Positions 50,681 through 60,902 are shown, counted from the first letter of the stretch. The stretch: DNA of 64,000 nucleotides from Gilliamella apis (GCF_002142155.1 NZ_NASD01000014.1:1-64000), one strand, 5' to 3'. Translations and numbers: made by a program. Notes: generated by a model from the letters alone, not told the origin.

Positions 50681-51158
50681 TCGATTTAGTATTTTGATTA
50701 TTTGGTTAACACTGTTGATAGGCTTATGTTTACAGATTGTTCCATGGTCAGCTGATTATAATATGCTTAAACCGCATTTATTAATGTTAATCATGGCGTA
50801 TTGGTTAATAGCGCTTCCTCATCGTATTGGAATGGGGATGGCCTTTATATTAGGCATAGTCTTGGATCTATTTTCCGGATCTATTCTTGGTATTCATGCG
50901 TTTATTTTTTCCTGTATAGCTTACTTGCTGCTGTTTAAATTTCAGTTGATTCGTAATTTAGCGCTCTGGCAGCAAGCAATTGTTATCTTTGTTGTATCGC
51001 TTTGTTACAATTTTTTAATATTTTTATTTCAGGTTACTATTTATCACACCATAACGATTTCGCCTTTAATTTTAATATCTAGTTGTGTTGATGGGGTATT
51101 ATGGATAGTGATTTATCTATTTTTACGAATAATAAGACGGAACTTTGCTATCAATTAA
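50667..51158 (+). CDS. mreD: Rod shape-determining protein MreD
   Basis: This 163-residue membrane protein has five or six helices and completes the MreBCD set. The start ATG overlaps the mreC end, with AAGGAG inside mreC at about 50656. The maf gene that often follows is missing and rng begins 12 bases later. Confidence 0.95.
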   Translation: MRGNSRFSILIIWLTLLIGLCLQIVPWSADYNMLKPHLLMLIMAYWLIALPHRIGMGMAFILGIVLDLFSGSILGIHAFIFSCIAYLLLFKFQLIRNLALWQQAIVIFVVSLCYNFLIFLFQVTIYHTITISPLILISSCVDGVLWIVIYLFLRIIRRNFAIN

Positions 51159-51170
51159 AAAGGAATCATT

Positions 51171-52646
51171 ATGTCTGTTGAATTATTAATGAATGTGACG
51201 CCTTCAGAGACTCGTGTTGCTTATATTGAAGACGGTATTTTACAAGAGATCCATGTTGATCGTGAATCGCGCCGAGGAATTGTTGGCAATATTTATAAAG
51301 GAAAAGTGATTCGTATCTTACCTGGTATGCAGGCCGCTTTTGTAGATATTGGTCTTGAAAAAGCTGCTTTTTTGCATGCTTCAGATATTATGCCACATAC
51401 TGAATGTGTCTCTGATAGTGATCAAGAACAATTTCAAGTTAAAGATATTTCTGAACTGGTTCGCCAAGGTCAAGACTTAATGGTTCAGGTGGTTAAAGAT
51501 CCTTTAGGAACTAAAGGAGCTAGGTTGACCACTGACATTACATTACCTTCACGGTATTTAGTTTTAATGCCGGGGCCAAATTCGACCCATGTTGCTACAT
51601 CACAACGAATTGAATCTGAAGAAGAGCGAGAAAGGCTGAAAAAAATCGTTGAGCAGTATGTCTCTGATGAAGGCGGTTTTATTGTAAGAACAGCTGCAGA
51701 AGGGGCAAATGCCCATGAGCTTGAACAAGATGCTAATTTTTTAAAACGACTATGGACAAAAATTCAAGAAAGAATGGCTCGTCCGGTTAGTAAAAATTTA
51801 GTATATGGAGAGCTAGCTTTATCGCAACGAGTATTACGAGATTTTGTTGGTGATCCAATCGAACGTATATTAGTTGACTCAAAATTAACTTATGACTTGT
51901 TAGTTGAGTTTACTCAGGAATTTATGCCTGAAGTAACTAGCAAACTAACCCATTATCGTGGCAATATTCCAATTTTCGATCTGTATGATATTGAAAATGA
52001 AATTCAAAGAGCGCTAGATAGAAAAGTTAAATTAAAATCTGGTGGTTATTTGATTATTGATCAAACCGAAGCCATGACTACCATTGATATTAATACCGGT
52101 GCATTTGTCGGCCATCGTAATTTAGAAGAAACCATTTTCAACACCAATATTGAAGCAACGATTGCCATTGCCCGCCAATTAAGATTACGTAATTTAGGTG
52201 GCATTATTATTATCGATTTTATCGATATGCAAGAAGATATTCATCGTGAACGGGTATTACAATCTTTACAAGATTTTTTAGCTAAAGATCGAGCACGAAC
52301 ATCTGTTAATACTTTCTCCGGTTTAGGATTAGTCGAAATGACCCGTAAACGTACGCGTGAAAGTATTGGCCATATTCTTTGTGAAGAATGTCCATCTTGT
52401 AAAGGTCGAGGTATTGTTAAATCTGTCGAGACAGTATGTAATGAAATATTGCGTGAGATTGTCCGTGTTTATAAAGCTCATCGCTCTGAGTACTTCTTAG
52501 TTTATGCATCTGCCGCAGTAGCCAATGCACTGACCAATGACGAGTCTCATGCTTTAGCCGAAGTTGAAGTCTTTGTAGGCAAACGAGTTGAAGTAAAAGT
52601 TGAACCACTGTATATACAAGAACAGTATGATGTTGTACTTATGTGA
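51171..52646 (+). CDS. rng: Ribonuclease G
   Basis: RNase G is an endonuclease for 16S rRNA 5' maturation and mRNA decay. The 491-residue protein has an S1 domain (GIVGNIYKGKVIRILPGMQAAFVDIG), the catalytic RNase H-like domain (TIDINTGAFVG ... IIIIDFIDM) and the zinc-link CPSCKGRG. The length matches RNase G rather than RNase E. Last gene of the mreBCD-rng unit. Confidence 0.96.
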   Translation: MSVELLMNVTPSETRVAYIEDGILQEIHVDRESRRGIVGNIYKGKVIRILPGMQAAFVDIGLEKAAFLHASDIMPHTECVSDSDQEQFQVKDISELVRQGQDLMVQVVKDPLGTKGARLTTDITLPSRYLVLMPGPNSTHVATSQRIESEEERERLKKIVEQYVSDEGGFIVRTAAEGANAHELEQDANFLKRLWTKIQERMARPVSKNLVYGELALSQRVLRDFVGDPIERILVDSKLTYDLLVEFTQEFMPEVTSKLTHYRGNIPIFDLYDIENEIQRALDRKVKLKSGGYLIIDQTEAMTTIDINTGAFVGHRNLEETIFNTNIEATIAIARQLRLRNLGGIIIIDFIDMQEDIHRERVLQSLQDFLAKDRARTSVNTFSGLGLVEMTRKRTRESIGHILCEECPSCKGRGIVKSVETVCNEILREIVRVYKAHRSEYFLVYASAAVANALTNDESHALAEVEVFVGKRVEVKVEPLYIQEQYDVVLM

Positions 52647-52745
52647 TTAGTTTAACTGTATTAACCATAAAAATAGGTAAAACCTAATTGATAAGTGATT
52701 GTCAGAAAAACATTTTTTATTTTTTATCAATAAATTAAGGAATTT

Positions 52746-54203
52746 ATGAAAGTAACTCAAGTGAGTGAAAGGTTACTCCACCCAAATAACTTAAATCAAC
52801 AAGATATAGCTAATTTACTTGATATGTTAAGTTCAAGAAAAATTGATTTTGGTGATTTATATTTTCTATCCGGTTATTATGAAAGTTGGTCACTTGAAGA
52901 TAGTATAATCAAAAATGCTTCTTTCCATCGTGATCAAGGTGTTGGTGTGCGAGCAATTATTGGTGAAAAAACTGGATTTGCTTATACCGATCAATTGTCA
53001 TTAGCTCGCTTAGAACAGAGTGTATTGGCTGCTAATTCAATTACTAAACAGCAAACACCTATAGCAGTTACACCTTTTAAAACGGCGCAAGATATCACGC
53101 TCTATCCTTCGATAAATCCAATAAACAGTTTTGCTCAGGAACAAAAGATTGCCATATTACAGCAAGTGGATAAGTTAGCCCGATCGATCGATTCAAGAGT
53201 AATTGAAGTATCGGCAAGCTTAATTGGTAGTTATGAAGATATCTTAATCGCAGCTACTGATGGTACCTTAAGTGCTGATGTTCGCCCATTAGTTCGCTTA
53301 TCGGTATCTGTTCTAGTGGAACAAGATGGTAAACGTGAACGAGGTAGCAGTGGTGGTGGTGGCCGATTTGGTTATGACTATTTTTTAACAACTAACGTTA
53401 AAACTGGTGAAAGCCATATCGATAGTTATACTCGCGAAGCGGTGCGACAGGCTTTAGTATTACTTTCAGCTAAGCCAGCACCTGCAGGCACAATGCCGGT
53501 GGTGTTAGGCGCAGGTTGGCCCGGTGTATTACTACATGAAGCAGTTGGTCATGGATTAGAAGGTGACTTTAATCGTAAAAATAGCTCGGTATTTTCCGGT
53601 AAAATTGGTCAGCAAGTTACCTCAGAACTTTGTACTATAGTTGATGATGGTACTATTGCTAATCGTCGTGGTTCACTTTCTATTGATGATGAAGGCACAC
53701 CTAGCCAAAAAACGGTATTAATTGAAAATGGCATTTTAAAAGGTTATATGTTTGATAAGCTCAATGCAAAATTAATGAATTGTTCTTCGACTGGCAATGG
53801 CCGTCGTGAAGGTTACGCATATTTACCAATGCCTAGAATGACAAATACCTATATGCTTGCCGGAACATCGAGTTTTGATGAGATTATTCAAAGTGTTGAT
53901 TATGGTTTATATGCCCCTAACTTTGCTGGTGGTCAAGTTGATATAACTTCAGGCAAATTTGTTTTTTCAACTTCAGAAGCTTATTTAATTGAAAAAGGTA
54001 AAATTACTACGCCAGTTAAAGGTGCAACACTTATTGGTTCAGGTATTGAAACTATGCAACAAATTTCAATGGTAGGGAATGATCTAGAATTAGATTCAGG
54101 TGTTGGCGTTTGTGGTAAAGCCGGGCAAAGTGTACCGGTTGGTGTTGGACAACCGACTTTAAAAGTGAATAATTTAACGGTAGGTGGTACTATTAACCAC
54201 TAA
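52746..54203 (+). CDS. tldD: Metalloprotease TldD
   Basis: TldD with TldE (PmbA) forms a zinc protease that unfolds and degrades peptides, such as microcin precursors and CcdA. The 485-residue protein has the [11 protein letters not shown] zinc motif and the flanking [13 protein letters not shown] and [19 protein letters not shown] blocks. The yhdP gene normally between rng and tldD is absent. Confidence 0.96.
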   Translation: MKVTQVSERLLHPNNLNQQDIANLLDMLSSRKIDFGDLYFLSGYYESWSLEDSIIKNASFHRDQGVGVRAIIGEKTGFAYTDQLSLARLEQSVLAANSITKQQTPIAVTPFKTAQDITLYPSINPINSFAQEQKIAILQQVDKLARSIDSRVIEVSASLIGSYEDILIAATDGTLSADVRPLVRLSVSVLVEQDGKRERGSSGGGGRFGYDYFLTTNVKTGESHIDSYTREAVRQALVLLSAKPAPAGTMPVVLGAGWPGVLLHEAVGHGLEGDFNRKNSSVFSGKIGQQVTSELCTIVDDGTIANRRGSLSIDDEGTPSQKTVLIENGILKGYMFDKLNAKLMNCSSTGNGRREGYAYLPMPRMTNTYMLAGTSSFDEIIQSVDYGLYAPNFAGGQVDITSGKFVFSTSEAYLIEKGKITTPVKGATLIGSGIETMQQISMVGNDLELDSGVGVCGKAGQSVPVGVGQPTLKVNNLTVGGTINH

Positions 54204-54233
54204 CAATAATACATTAATGAGAAATTAAGCTAA

Positions 54234-54923
54234 ATGGATACAATCATTACACTCTATCAAGCATTTGTTCATATGGATCTTGCAACACTCTCAAATCCGA
54301 ATGTGTTATGGATATTATATGGCATGCTTTTTGTTATCATTTTATTAGAAAATGGTGTGTTACCAGCAGCCTTTTTACCGGGTGATAGTTTATTGTTTCT
54401 AACTGGCGTATTAATTAGTCAAAATGTTTTTCATTTTGGTTTAATAAACTTAATTCTAATTGCGGGTGCCGCATTTGGTACATGGCTTGGTTATGCGCAG
54501 GGGCGCTGGCTTGGCAATACCAAAATTGTGCAAAATTGGATGGCGCATTTACCCGAAAAATATCATCGTAAATCGGAAGTTTTATTTCATAAATACGGAT
54601 TACAAGCCTTATTTATCGGACGATTTATTGCATTTGTGCGTACTTTATTACCGATGATGGCGGGATTATCCGGTTTACATAGTCGCAAATTTCATATTTA
54701 TAACTGGATCAGTGCGACATTATGGATTTTCTTAATTGTTACATTAGGTTATTTATTCGGCTTATCACCGATTTTCAAAACCTATGAAAAGCAAATCATG
54801 TCATTACTTATGTTAATACCGGTAATTTTATTGCTATTAGGTTTGCTTTTTACACTTTGGCTAGCATTTAAACGTTGGTTGAATAATAAAAAGCAAGTGA
54901 AACAAGATACAACAGAAAAGTAA
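54234..54923 (+). CDS. DedA-family inner membrane protein (YqjA/YghB-like)
   Basis: This 229-residue membrane protein has the DedA motifs ENGVLPAAFLPGDSLLFLTGVL, RWLGNTKIVQNWM and FIGRFIAFVRTLLPMMAGLSG. DedA proteins act as lipid (undecaprenyl-phosphate) transporters or in envelope and pH homeostasis. Sequence is closest in style to YqjA/YghB. The stop is next to the 3' end of rnpB, transcribed toward it. Confidence 0.9.
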   Translation: MDTIITLYQAFVHMDLATLSNPNVLWILYGMLFVIILLENGVLPAAFLPGDSLLFLTGVLISQNVFHFGLINLILIAGAAFGTWLGYAQGRWLGNTKIVQNWMAHLPEKYHRKSEVLFHKYGLQALFIGRFIAFVRTLLPMMAGLSGLHSRKFHIYNWISATLWIFLIVTLGYLFGLSPIFKTYEKQIMSLLMLIPVILLLLGLLFTLWLAFKRWLNNKKQVKQDTTEK

Positions 54924-54926
54924 AAG

Positions 54927-55314
<388 letters not shown>

Positions 55315-55321
55315 GGCAAAG

Positions 55322-55349
55322 AGTATAACCTAATCGTTATTTTTGTCCA
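55322..55349 (-). promoter_or_regulatory. rnpB promoter
   Basis: On the minus strand TGGACA (55349-55344) and TATACT (55327-55322) are separated by 16 bases, and the RNA 5' end lies 7 bases past the -10 box. Confidence 0.7.
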
Positions 55350-55468
55350 GAACAGAATAGGGATTATGGTTGCAATCTGTGCAAAAGCATTAATTTGAGT
55401 ATAAGAAAATTGACGTTTGATGAATAAGTAAGTTTAACTATTCTATGTGGTTTAGAGAACATAAACTA

Positions 55469-55492
55469 AAAAGCACATCAATTGATGTGCTT
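55469..55492 (-). terminator. Terminator of the small lipoprotein gene
   Basis: AAAGCACATCAATTGATGTGCTTT is a perfect 24-base palindrome, followed on the minus strand by TT. It lies 21 bases after the lipoprotein stop. Confidence 0.75.
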
Positions 55493-55512
55493 TACTTAAT
55501 CAGTAATGAGAA

Positions 55513-55875
55513 TTACCATTTTTTCTGTTTATTATTTTGATCATAATTAAACCAAGTAACTACACCTTGGTTAACAATGACTTCTAAAGTACCTTCGACA
55601 ATATCATATTGCGTTTCACCTAATAAAACATTATTCGTTGAACTCTTTTTAAGATATTTATAAGTCCATTTAGTCTCATTGCTATTAATAACGGTTTTAG
55701 CTGTTGGTTCACCAAAAATATGTAAAAGCTGTGTTTCAGTGGTCGAACCTTCTACTATTTTATTCACTTTTTCGTGACTTAGAGGGGCTCCTTGTTCAAA
55801 ATAATTTTTTTGTGAACATGCTGCTAATGCCAATATTGAAAAAAGAACGACCAAAATTTTACTAAGATTTTTCAT
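55513..55875 (-). CDS. Small lipoprotein, SmpA/BamE-like fold likely
   Basis: This 120-residue protein has a lipoprotein signal with LAAC (Cys20). The mature part has the VNKIVEGSTTETQLLHIFGEP motif, reminiscent of SmpA/OmlA (BamE-like) domains, and a beta-rich WTYKYLKK stretch. It is not BamE itself as far as I can see. The role is unknown; an envelope location is supported by the signal sequence. Confidence 0.75.
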   Translation of the reverse strand: MKNLSKILVVLFSILALAACSQKNYFEQGAPLSHEKVNKIVEGSTTETQLLHIFGEPTAKTVINSNETKWTYKYLKKSSTNNVLLGETQYDIVEGTLEVIVNQGVVTWFNYDQNNKQKKW

Positions 55876-56091
55876 GGATTCTTGCCTATTAATTTATGAT
55901 TTATAACAAAAGATAGCTAATCATAGCATAGCTTTACTGTTGTAGAAAATGACCGAATCATAAATTTCAATAATAATAATTAACCTTAATAATTGATATA
56001 AAACGATAAAATGAATATATGGAAACATTTTTGTTTCTTTATGTTTCCATTTTTTGAAAAGTGGATAAGATGTTTATCTCTAGTTATTGTT

Positions 56092-56364
56092 TTATGCTTT
56101 ATCGTCTCGTTTTTTTCTTAAAACTCGCTTAATTGGTTGTTTTGTCATGGAATTCATATAACGACTTGGCCAAATTTGTGAAGGTTTCAAATTAAGTGCC
56201 TTGGCTATAATAGTTTCTCCTTTGGTCCAAGGTCTCACTAATGCGTTGCTTAATGTTGATGAGCTCAAACCTGATTTACGAGATAATTCAGCCAGTGTAG
56301 TCCCTTTCTTTTTTAATGCGGCAATGATATCTGCTTTGTGCCAGTCGTTAGATTTTATTTCCAT
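56092..56364 (-). CDS. Nlp/Ner-family DNA-binding protein (phage Mu Ner-like)
   Basis: This 90-residue protein is essentially one helix-turn-helix domain: WHKADIIAALKKKGTTLAELSRKSGLSSSTLSNALVRPWTKGE, followed by ALNLKPSQIWPSRY, which is the Ner/Nlp (SfsB) signature. Relatives are phage Mu Ner and the chromosomal sugar-fermentation regulator Nlp. It is divergent from a MuA-like DNA-binding protein gene across a 178-base region with repeated ATAACAT/ATGTTAT. Confidence 0.88.
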   Translation of the reverse strand: MEIKSNDWHKADIIAALKKKGTTLAELSRKSGLSSSTLSNALVRPWTKGETIIAKALNLKPSQIWPSRYMNSMTKQPIKRVLRKKRDDKA

Positions 56365-56384
56365 TTTTTCTTCCTTCGTAGTTT

Positions 56385-56420
56385 ATAACATTAAATATCT
56401 ATGTTATGCTTTCATGTTAT
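56385..56420. promoter_or_regulatory. Candidate operator cluster between the divergent Mu-like regulators
   Basis: ATAACAT (56385-56391), ATGTTAT (56401-56407) and ATGTTAT (56414-56420) form one inverted and one direct pair just upstream of the Ner-like gene. This spacing suits binding by a small HTH dimer. Confidence 0.4.
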
Positions 56421-56542
56421 TAAAACCAGTAAGTTTATAATTTAACTTTTAACATCATTAATAAGTTGTTTCTTATTATTGTAACAAAGTTTCTTTAATT
56501 TCTGTAATTTTTTTCTTGTTTCTTAAAAATAGGGTAATTAAA

Positions 56543-56899
56543 ATGAAAGAGTGGTTCTCTCCCAAAGAACTATTAAGCGTTGCTGGAATGCCTTCAACAA
56601 CGCAAGGGATTAACCGTAAAGCAAGAGCTGAAAAGTGGACTTCTCGAAAACGATCTGGTGTTCGTGGTAAAGCACTTGAATATCATATAAGTAGTTTATC
56701 GATAGATGTGAAAAAAGCTTTATGTCTTGAAGAAGAAAGTGCGACTTATGTAGTTTCGCCAATAGATCCACTACAACTTTGGATGACTGCATTTGAACAG
56801 TTATCTACTGAAGAACAAATAATTGTTAGTTCATGGCTAATGCGTAACGGCATTAAGGATTTTATTACCTTTATTAATAAACATAAAAAAGATAATTAG
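56543..56899 (+). CDS. DNA-binding protein with MuA-type N-terminal winged helix
   Basis: The 118-residue product starts MKEWFSPKELLSVAGMPSTTQG and continues INRKARAEKWTSRKRSGVRGKALEYHISSL in separate adjoining motifs, the winged-helix fold (HTH_Tnp_Mu_1) at the N-terminus of Mu transposase and Mu repressor. No transposase catalytic domain follows. The C-terminal part (LSTEEQIIVSSWLMRNG) is short and helical. I place the start at the ATG at 56543, with AGGG 8 bases before; a TTG at 56516 has no ribosome binding site. It probably acts as a regulator. Confidence 0.85.
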   Translation: MKEWFSPKELLSVAGMPSTTQGINRKARAEKWTSRKRSGVRGKALEYHISSLSIDVKKALCLEEESATYVVSPIDPLQLWMTAFEQLSTEEQIIVSSWLMRNGIKDFITFINKHKKDN

Positions 56900-56965
56900 T
56901 GTTATTGTATAAGCTGATATATACTCTAACGTCAGAAAATTTTAGTTGCTACAATGGAATAACCA

Positions 56966-57502
56966 ATGGAAAATAAGTTTCAATTAACGAATAGTAAAGA
57001 GATTATTATTTATTTAGCTCAACAGTTTCCGAATTGTTTTACAATTGAAGGGGAAGCCAAACCTTTAAAAATTGGCATCTTTCAAGATATCCTTTCTCAT
57101 CTTGAAAATAGTGAAATACTTAGTAAAACCAAACTCCGTGTTGCATTAAGAGCTTATACAATGGGTTGGCGTTACCTATATAGTATAAAAGAAGGTGCTC
57201 ATCGCGTTGATTTAAATGGTAATCCAACTGAAGTTATCACCAAAGAACAAATGGAACATGCACAACAGCAATTGAAAGAAAGCAAAGAACAAGCTAAAGA
57301 ACGTGCGAAACAAAAACGCAAAGCGACCCCAAAACCAGCTAGAAAACCTCGTACTTTGAAATTAGGTGATTTTGTTAAAGTTAATGTTGGTAATAAACCA
57401 ATAAAAGGACAAATCATTACAATTGAAAAGGAACATATCAAAGTTAAAGTAGGTGCTGGAATGGAGTTAATGGTTAAACCTGAGCATATTATTAATAGAT
57501 AG
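56966..57502 (+). CDS. proQ: RNA chaperone ProQ
   Basis: ProQ binds structured sRNAs and mRNA 3' ends. The 178-residue protein has the N-terminal FinO-like domain (residues 8-110: FPNCFTIEGEAKPLKIGIFQDI, LRVALRAYTMGWRYLYSI), a basic linker and a C-terminal Tudor-like domain (LGDFVKVNVGNKPIKGQI). It is followed after 9 bases by prc, the enterobacterial order. A structured repeat family such as the one in this window would be a natural type of ligand, but that is speculation. Confidence 0.96.
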   Translation: MENKFQLTNSKEIIIYLAQQFPNCFTIEGEAKPLKIGIFQDILSHLENSEILSKTKLRVALRAYTMGWRYLYSIKEGAHRVDLNGNPTEVITKEQMEHAQQQLKESKEQAKERAKQKRKATPKPARKPRTLKLGDFVKVNVGNKPIKGQIITIEKEHIKVKVGAGMELMVKPEHIINR

Positions 57503-57511
57503 AGAATTTAT

Positions 57512-59584
57512 ATGAATAAGCTACTGAAAGGTTTTGTTAAATTCGGTCTCATTTTATGTATAATTAGTACAACTGCTCAGGCCAAAACGCCGGCGACTGA
57601 ACAAATTCCTGTTTTAAAGCAAGACGAAGTACATCAAGTGGTTGCTAAACGTGTGACCAACTTTTTTACCCAGTCACATTACCGTGACTTTTCGTTAGAT
57701 GGTGCCTTTTCTGCTAAAATTTTCGATCGTTATTTCAAATTATTAGATGGTAATAAAACCCTCTTTCTGCAAGATGATGTAAATAAATTCCGTGATCGCC
57801 AAGAGCAATTGGGACAAGAACTGATTGATGGCGATTTAAAAACAGCTTACGATATTTACAACCTTTTCTTGCAAAAACGCTACAATCGTTATCAATACGC
57901 GCTTGAGGTCTTACAACGTCCTATGGACTTTAATACTAAAGACCAAATAAATTTCAAACGTGAAGATATGGCGTGGCCAACCTCTGAAAAAGAGCTCGAT
58001 GAATATTGGGATAAACGAGTTAAATATGATGAGTTAAATCTATCTTTAACTGGTAAAAATGAAAGCCAAATTCGTGAAGTTCTAACTAAACGTTATCAAC
58101 GAGTATTAAAAACGATTGTTCAATCTAATAATGAAGATTGTTTCCAAGTATTTATGAATGCTTTTGCGCGAGAAATCGATCCTCATACCAGTTATTTAGC
58201 ACCACGTAAAAAACGTGATTTTGATTCAGAAATGAGTCTGTCTTTTGAAGGTATTGGTGCAACGCTTAGCCAACAAGATGATTATACTGTTATTATGTCT
58301 TTTGTCACTGGCGGCCCTGCTGAGAAAAGTAAATTATTATCAGTCGGTGACCGAATTATTGGTGTAGGGCAAAGTAATTCTGCTATTGAAGATGTCATCG
58401 GTTGGCGTTTAGATGATATTGTTGACAAAATCCGTGGACCTAAAAATACCGTAGTAAAATTAGAAATTTTACCAGCGGGTAATAATAGTAAACCGAAAGT
58501 GATCGAAATCACTCGTGATAAAATTCATTTTGAAGATCGTGAAGCTAAATTAAAAACTATCAATAATAGCCGTGGAAAAATCGGTGTGATTGAAATACCA
58601 AGTTTTTATATTGGCTTGACCAAAAAAGTTGAATCATTAATCCTCGAAGCCAATAGTGAAAAACTACAAGGTCTAGTTATTGATTTACGAGATAACGGTG
58701 GTGGTTCATTAGCTGAAGTTATTGAATTAACAGGATTATTTATTGACAGTGGTCCAGTTGTACAAGTACGGGATAATTTACAAAAGATCACCACTTACGA
58801 TGACAAAAATAAAGGTATTGAATACACAGGCCCAGTTGTTGTCATGATCAATCGTTATAGTGCATCAGCCTCAGAAATTTTTTCAGCAGCGATGCAAGAT
58901 TATGGCCGAGCAGTTATTGTTGGTGAAACGACTTATGGTAAAGGAACAGTACAAACTTCTCGTAACATTTCATATCCAGTAGATGCGCGATTACACCCTA
59001 AATGGCCAGAACTTGGCGGAGCACAATACACGGTACAAAAATTTTACCGTATTAATGGTGGCAGTACTCAGTTAAAAGGTGTTGTACCTGATATCGAAAT
59101 GACAAAAAGCCAATATGTCGATGAAATGGGAGAACGATTCTTAGATAATGCCATGCCGTGGGATAAAATCCCATCAGCTGATTATCTCACTGTTGCTAAC
59201 ATTAAACCTTTATTAGCTAACTTAAAATCACAGCATCAAGCTCGAATTGCTAATAATCCTGAATTTAATTATATAGAAGAGGATATTAAGCGGTTTAATG
59301 ATAAAAAAGATGATCAATATGTGGTTTCTTTAAATAAAAATGAGCGAGAAACCGAACAAAAAACTAACGATGATCGTGATTTAAAAAGAATGAATGAACG
59401 TTTAAACCGTGCTGGTTTAGCGCCAATTACTAAATTAAAAGATCTACCTAAAGGTTATAAACAGCCTGATGCATTTCTAGATGAGGCAGTCGAAATCTTA
59501 CTTGATTTAATACCAAATTATCCTAATCTTGAAGCTAGTAAGGTTAGAGGTGGATTTCTTTCTTTAGATAAACCAATTGAGTAG
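57512..59584 (+). CDS. prc: Tail-specific periplasmic protease Prc
   Basis: Prc degrades proteins by their C-terminal tails and processes PBP3. The 690-residue precursor has a signal peptide (cleavage after TAQA, residue 24), a PDZ domain (about residues 240-330), and the catalytic Ser-Lys dyad in RYSASASEIFSAAM and TTYGKGTVQT. It is co-transcribed with proQ. Confidence 0.97.
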   Translation: MNKLLKGFVKFGLILCIISTTAQAKTPATEQIPVLKQDEVHQVVAKRVTNFFTQSHYRDFSLDGAFSAKIFDRYFKLLDGNKTLFLQDDVNKFRDRQEQLGQELIDGDLKTAYDIYNLFLQKRYNRYQYALEVLQRPMDFNTKDQINFKREDMAWPTSEKELDEYWDKRVKYDELNLSLTGKNESQIREVLTKRYQRVLKTIVQSNNEDCFQVFMNAFAREIDPHTSYLAPRKKRDFDSEMSLSFEGIGATLSQQDDYTVIMSFVTGGPAEKSKLLSVGDRIIGVGQSNSAIEDVIGWRLDDIVDKIRGPKNTVVKLEILPAGNNSKPKVIEITRDKIHFEDREAKLKTINNSRGKIGVIEIPSFYIGLTKKVESLILEANSEKLQGLVIDLRDNGGGSLAEVIELTGLFIDSGPVVQVRDNLQKITTYDDKNKGIEYTGPVVVMINRYSASASEIFSAAMQDYGRAVIVGETTYGKGTVQTSRNISYPVDARLHPKWPELGGAQYTVQKFYRINGGSTQLKGVVPDIEMTKSQYVDEMGERFLDNAMPWDKIPSADYLTVANIKPLLANLKSQHQARIANNPEFNYIEEDIKRFNDKKDDQYVVSLNKNERETEQKTNDDRDLKRMNERLNRAGLAPITKLKDLPKGYKQPDAFLDEAVEILLDLIPNYPNLEASKVRGGFLSLDKPIE

Positions 59585-59613
59585 TTATAAACAAAAAGTA
59601 AGGAATAAGTATT

Positions 59614-59703
59614 ATGAGTATTAATTTAAAATATGCTTTAGTTGCAACGGTTCTTATTTTAGCTATTTTTGTAGTATTCGGAACCATCGTTTACATGAAT
59701 TAA
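59614..59703 (+). CDS. Small membrane peptide of 29 residues downstream of prc
   Basis: This ORF lies 29 bases after prc, with AAGGA about 10 bases before the ATG. The peptide (MSINLKYALVATVLILA, then IFVVFGTIVYMN) is a single transmembrane helix with a short polar N-terminus. The family is unknown to me. Small single-helix proteins of this kind often modulate a membrane complex. It may be translated as the last cistron of proQ-prc. Confidence 0.5.
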   Translation: MSINLKYALVATVLILAIFVVFGTIVYMN

Positions 59704-59740
59704 CACTTGATTAATTGTTTGCAGATAATTATAGTATGCA

Positions 59741-59761
59741 CCCTGCTTTCAAAAAGCAGGG
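59741..59761 (+). terminator. Hairpin between the small peptide gene and tRNA-Ser
   Basis: CCCTGCTT and AAGCAGGG form an 8-bp stem with loop TCAAA. No T-run follows, so it may act as a weak terminator or processing site ahead of the tRNA. Confidence 0.5.
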
Positions 59762-59770
59762 CTAAATTAA

Positions 59771-59858
59771 GGTGAGGTGTCCGAGTGGTTGAAGGAGCAC
59801 GCCTGGAAAGTGTGTATACGGCAACGTATCAAGGGTTCGAATCCCTTCCTCACCGCCA
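59771..59858 (+). tRNA. tRNA-Ser (GGA anticodon)
   Basis: The 88-base sequence begins GGTGAGGTGTCCGAGTGG and ends CCTTCCTCACCGCCA. The acceptor stem GGTGAGG/CCTCACC, the anticodon arm CACGC-CTGGAAA-GTGTG (anticodon GGA, reading UCC/UCU), a long variable arm (TATACG GCAA CGTATC) typical of tRNA-Ser, and TTCGAATC in the T loop are all present. CCA is encoded. Confidence 0.98.
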
Positions 59859-60008
59859 TGAATATTTATTCAGTCATCGAAGGAAAGAGCCATTAGGTTC
59901 TTTAGCATTGCCAACAAAATCTATTAATATGGTCTTGGCATTTACCTCAGCTTTAATGACCTGACGTGACGATTAATCTCTTCCTCTCCACGATCTTTCG
60001 GAGTTACT

Positions 60009-60902
60009 ATGGAAAACTTACGCACTGTTCAGGATTATATACGCTGGACCACTTCGCAACTTAGTCAATCAGACATCTTTTTAGGCCATGGCACCGATAA
60101 CCCTATCGATGAAGCTAAACAACTTATCTTAGCTACGCTCGGCTTATCACTATTTATTCCTCCAGAATTTTATGCTGCAAATCTGACTAATGATGAAAAA
60201 CAACAACTAAATGAGATCATCAACAAACGTATTAATGATCGCTTACCAACACCTTACCTAACTAATCAAGCGTGGTTTTGTGGTCATAGTTTTTACGTTG
60301 ATGAACGAGTCTTAATCCCACGTTCTCCTATTGGTGAACTGATTAATAATCAGTTTAAAGATATAATTAGCAGTGAACCAAAAAATATTTTAGATCTCTG
60401 CACCGGTAGTGGGTGTATTGGTATTGCTTGTGCTTATGCATTTCCTGATGCTCAAGTTGATATTACCGATATTTCATTAGAAGCGTTAGATGTCGCGCAA
60501 ACTAATATTGAATTGCATGATATGCAATATCAAGTTACACCAATTTTATCCGATCTATTTAATCAATTAGAGAATAAAAAATATGACCTAATTGTGACTA
60601 ATCCTCCATATGTCGATGATGAAGATATGAATGATCTTCCCGACGAGTTTTTATATGAGCCAAAATTAGCACTCGAAGCAGGATTTGATGGATTAGACTT
60701 AGCAAAAAGAATTTTACACGATGCTTGTGATTATTTAACACCTGATGGTGTATTAGTCTGTGAAGTTGGTAATAGCTGGGTGTCTTTACAACAACAATAT
60801 CCAGATGTACCCTTTAACTGGATCAGTTTTGAGCATGGTGGATTTGGCGTATTTGCAATTACGCAGGCTGACTTGAAGACTTATCAGCACTATTTTAAAT
60901 AA
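60009..60902 (+). CDS. prmB: Ribosomal protein L3 N5-glutamine methyltransferase
   Basis: PrmB methylates a glutamine of uL3. The 297-residue protein has the N-terminal helical domain, the SAM site LDLCTGSGCIGIACAYAFP and the NPPYVDDEDM substrate loop, which distinguishes PrmB from PrmC. It is followed after 34 bases by aroC, as in enterobacteria. Confidence 0.95.
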   Translation: MENLRTVQDYIRWTTSQLSQSDIFLGHGTDNPIDEAKQLILATLGLSLFIPPEFYAANLTNDEKQQLNEIINKRINDRLPTPYLTNQAWFCGHSFYVDERVLIPRSPIGELINNQFKDIISSEPKNILDLCTGSGCIGIACAYAFPDAQVDITDISLEALDVAQTNIELHDMQYQVTPILSDLFNQLENKKYDLIVTNPPYVDDEDMNDLPDEFLYEPKLALEAGFDGLDLAKRILHDACDYLTPDGVLVCEVGNSWVSLQQQYPDVPFNWISFEHGGFGVFAITQADLKTYQHYFK

